A stretch of 64,000 nt of DNA from Zygnema circumcarinatum (Eukaryota > Streptophyta > Zygnematophyceae > Zygnematales > Zygnemataceae): the NCBI GenBank assembly GCA_037447605.1, contig CM074807.1:62001-126000 (forward strand), written 5' to 3'. Below the pieces are notes generated by a model, which had not been told where the DNA came from, ran no database searches, and worked only from the letters and a program-made list of their open reading frames with translations. Position numbers and translations under genes: made by a program. Below are positions 61,855-64,000 of the stretch, one piece after another; position 1 is the first letter of the stretch; each line of letters starts with the position of its first letter.

Positions 61855-63733
61855 CTATGACAGAGAAGGCGAGGCCTCCGGTCCAGAGGGAGGAGAGGAA
61901 GAATCCAGGTGGCCCTCAGACCGACTCTCCTCTCCAGCCTTGGCCTTTGAAATTTGGGGTGCCGCCGCCCCTTCCTTCTTCTGTGTGAGGAGACGGGAGA
62001 AGCCGTAACCGAGAGAGGAGCCGCTGATGGCGGAGAGCTGCAGGAGGCCAAGGATCAACGTAGTAAGAAAAAACCACCCTGGATTGGTGACGAGAGAAAG
62101 CGGGGAGAGGGAACAGCGAGGAGGAGAGGGAAGGTGAGCAGGGGAGTGGATCGGTAACTGGAGGGGAGAGAGAGAGGGGGGGAAGGCTAGTCACGAGAGA
62201 GAGGGAAGGGAAGAGGAAAGGGGGGGGGGGGGGGACAAAGGTGGGGAGGTGGGGTGCGGNNNNNNNNNNGGGGGGGGGGGGTTGGAAGGGGGAGGCGGGG
62301 CGGGAGTAAACGAAAAGGAGAGTTGTAGGAAGACGAGAGAGGAGAGTGGGGAGGAGAGAGGAAGGAAAAGTGCGACAGGAGGGGAGTGGAGCGGAAAAAA
62401 AGGATGAATAGAGATGGCGAGGGAAGGCGACAGAGGAGGGGGAGAGGAGAGAGGTGGGTCGAGAGGAGGAGAAGAGGACAGTGGAAGAGAGAGCAGGGAG
62501 TGTTGGAGGCATTCCGCACGACAGCAGCAAATTACCTCTGTTAGCTCTGAGAGATGTCGAATCCTGAACTCATCAATGGCTGCTGCTATCTCCTGTGCTG
62601 GTAGCTTCACCTGTCACGTTACAACCAAAAGGAACTAGTCAATCGCCATCTTCTCTGCAGCTTTCGCATCGCCAGTTGCTCTTTCTGAACCTTGAAACCC
62701 TCAAGAAACCGTAGAAAAGAAAGTCAATAAATGGAAAGGATTGACAGGAAACGATAGTTATAATTGAGTCGGAACAGACCTGCGCGAGCACAGCCGCTGC
62801 CAGTTGTAAGCTCGGCTCCAAAGTCTCCGGGACCACCTGTCACACCAACACGATGGGTTTTAATTCAAGTAGTCAAGAAGGCCCAACATACTCCCGAGCA
62901 TGTCTCCCTTGTCATGTCGTTTACTAATTCCCTGCTCACCCCTCTACCTCACCCGCTCACACCTCCCCTCTCAATTCTCCTCCCTTGCTCAGGCATCTCG
63001 CCCTTCCGCCCTCCCTTCCCTTCATCCGGCCCTCTCTTCCTCCCTCCCTCCCTCCATCCCTCCCGCCATCCCCTCTCTTCCTAGTCCCGCTCTCCCTCCT
63101 CTACCTTCTCCTCTACCGCTTGTGCTCCTTCCCTCCCCCCTACCACTCTCCATCCCCTTTCTTCCTCCCTCCCTCCCTCTCTCCCTCTCTCCCCCCCTCC
63201 CTCCCCTCTCCCTCCTACCCTCCCTTCCTCCCCCAGCTCACCGCTGTCGCTCCCGCCTTCTCCAAGTTAATTCCGTGGTCGATATCGTGCGCTCGAACAA
63301 ACGTTTTGACGTGCGGAAAGTTTTGCCTCAAAGCCCACACAGTGCGGTAGTTGGCTCCGGGAGTGTCGAGAGTGATGACTGCTGCGGCCGCCCTTTCTGC
63401 TCCAACTTTATGAAGGACCTGTGGAAACACAAAAAATAGAATTACCATTCATGTCTTAGAAGACTCCTAAGTAAGGCCTGGAAACACACACATCTCAAAC
63501 TTGATTGTAAAAAAACAAAAAAAATAAGCAATACAAGATTTGTAGGAGAGTGTGCCACTCCCTTTTCTACACTCTTCTGCTGCATGTTTGGCTAGCAATT
63601 CCGAGATTATAGAGCCCTCTGAATGTCAACAATTCACATCACATAATGTAAGTGTAAGGTTCTTACATCTCTGCTGCCTGCGTCTCCAAAGTAGACTGGA
63701 AGGTCCAAGGCTCGTCCTGCTTGCACTCTCTCA
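61855..63733 (-). CDS. KEA: KEA K+/H+ antiporter, C-terminal KTN/RCK part; 5' end beyond the window
   Basis: Cation/proton antiporter of the CPA2 KEA family; plant KEA1-3 act in chloroplast envelope or thylakoid membranes. Only the last five exons lie here: 63733-63667, 63418-63242, 62836-62780, 62610-62536, 62037-61855. They give the regulatory nucleotide-binding (KTN/TrkA-N) domain: GRALDLPVYFGDAGSRD, LDTPGANYRTVWAL, TFVRAHDIDHGINLEKAGA, PETLEPSLQLAAAVLAQ, IDEFRIRHLSELTE, then ISGSSLGYGFSRLL and a hydrophilic tail of about 40 residues. The last four exons join in phase 0. The left boundary of exon 63667-63733 is uncertain: acceptor cag|T at 63733, or slightly further right. The membrane half lies past base 64000. 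Sequence is closest to the KEA1/2 type as I recall it. Confidence 0.88.
62260..62269. other. Assembly gap of 10 N in a poly-G run
   Basis: Ten Ns inside a G-rich stretch (62221-62281) in the last KEA intron. True length is unknown. The long homopolymer probably stopped the assembly. Coding exons are not affected. Confidence 0.98.
63000..63235. repeat. C/T-rich CCCT tract in KEA intron
   Basis: Irregular CCCTCCCT and CTCTCC units between the exons at 62780-62836 and 63242-63418, ending at the exon border. Plus-strand pyrimidines mean a purine-rich pre-mRNA here, the opposite of the ABCG tract. Confidence 0.85.
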
Positions 63734-64000
63734 CTGCCATCGAATTGAACGGCCATTGAATCAGAGTGGAGAACGAGACAAACACTATAAAATATAGACA
63801 TAAACTCAGCAAACAATTAAGCTCGGCACTCTACAACTTCAGCTGAACGAGGCCCCCTTCTGTAAATGCATAAGTTGCAGAACAAGGAGCCTTCTGTGTT
63901 CACCTACAACGGAAGTTTCACTGTTCCTTCCCCAACCTCTCCTCTCTTCCCTCCACTCCCAGGCTGTCAGCTTCCTTTCATCCTTTTCCTCTCTCCCTCT

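Overview
The window is nuclear DNA of a eukaryote from the green-plant lineage, most likely a streptophyte (a charophyte alga or a land plant). The evidence is gene content and gene structure. There is a plant-type actin-depolymerizing factor whose first coding exon is only the ATG, an SRT1-class sirtuin, an EAF6-like protein, a UBP22-like SAGA deubiquitinase, a plant-type clathrin light chain, a KEA K+ antiporter, a BAT1-like amino-acid permease and an ABCG half-transporter. Almost every gene is split by GT-AG introns, often with ctgcag/ttgcag acceptors. I cannot name the species. There are no bacterial operons, no CRISPR array and no phage features. Ten Ns at 62260-62269 mark an assembly gap.

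Layout, left to right (strand): SRT1 sirtuin (-, 3' end cut by the window edge, first codon at 2685); MFS transporter of the SLC43/FMP42 type (-, 4330-8115); ADF (+, 9553-10600); EAF6 histone acetyltransferase subunit (-, 11866-13712); ABCG half-transporter (-, 15839-20611) with a 1.14-kb GGGA tract in intron 4; UBP22 (-, 21839-24643); a transposon island (about 24.9-27.0 kb) with a 1.4-kb hAT-like element in perfect 8-bp target-site duplications and a shorter deleted relative; clathrin light chain (-, 27421-30070); RBM25 splicing factor (-, 30855-36696) head to head with LSM12 (+, 37452-39204), which has a U12-type AT-AC intron; a saposin-like/Canopy ER protein (+, 40391-43544); a BAT1-like amino-acid permease (-, 44503-47662); a chain of unidentified exons (-, 48729-49420); a 1768-residue tandem-BRCT protein (-, 50628-56860) head to head with an unrecognised coiled-coil protein carrying two N-terminal repeats (+, 58557-60485); and the 3' part of a KEA antiporter (-, 61855 to past 63733).

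I joined exons by hand, checking splice dinucleotides, codon phase and recalled family sequence. Complete chains have totals divisible by three: MFS 539 aa, ADF 137, ABCG 677, UBP22 636, clathrin light chain 209, LSM12 182, saposin-like 295, BAT1-like 528, BRCT 1768, coiled-coil 446. EAF6 and RBM25 each lack one short exon that I could not place. The genes are ordinary housekeeping functions (chromatin acetylation and deubiquitination, splicing, membrane traffic, transport, DNA damage response) and do not form one pathway. The unusual content lies in introns, repeats, the transposon island and the unassigned coding sequences.
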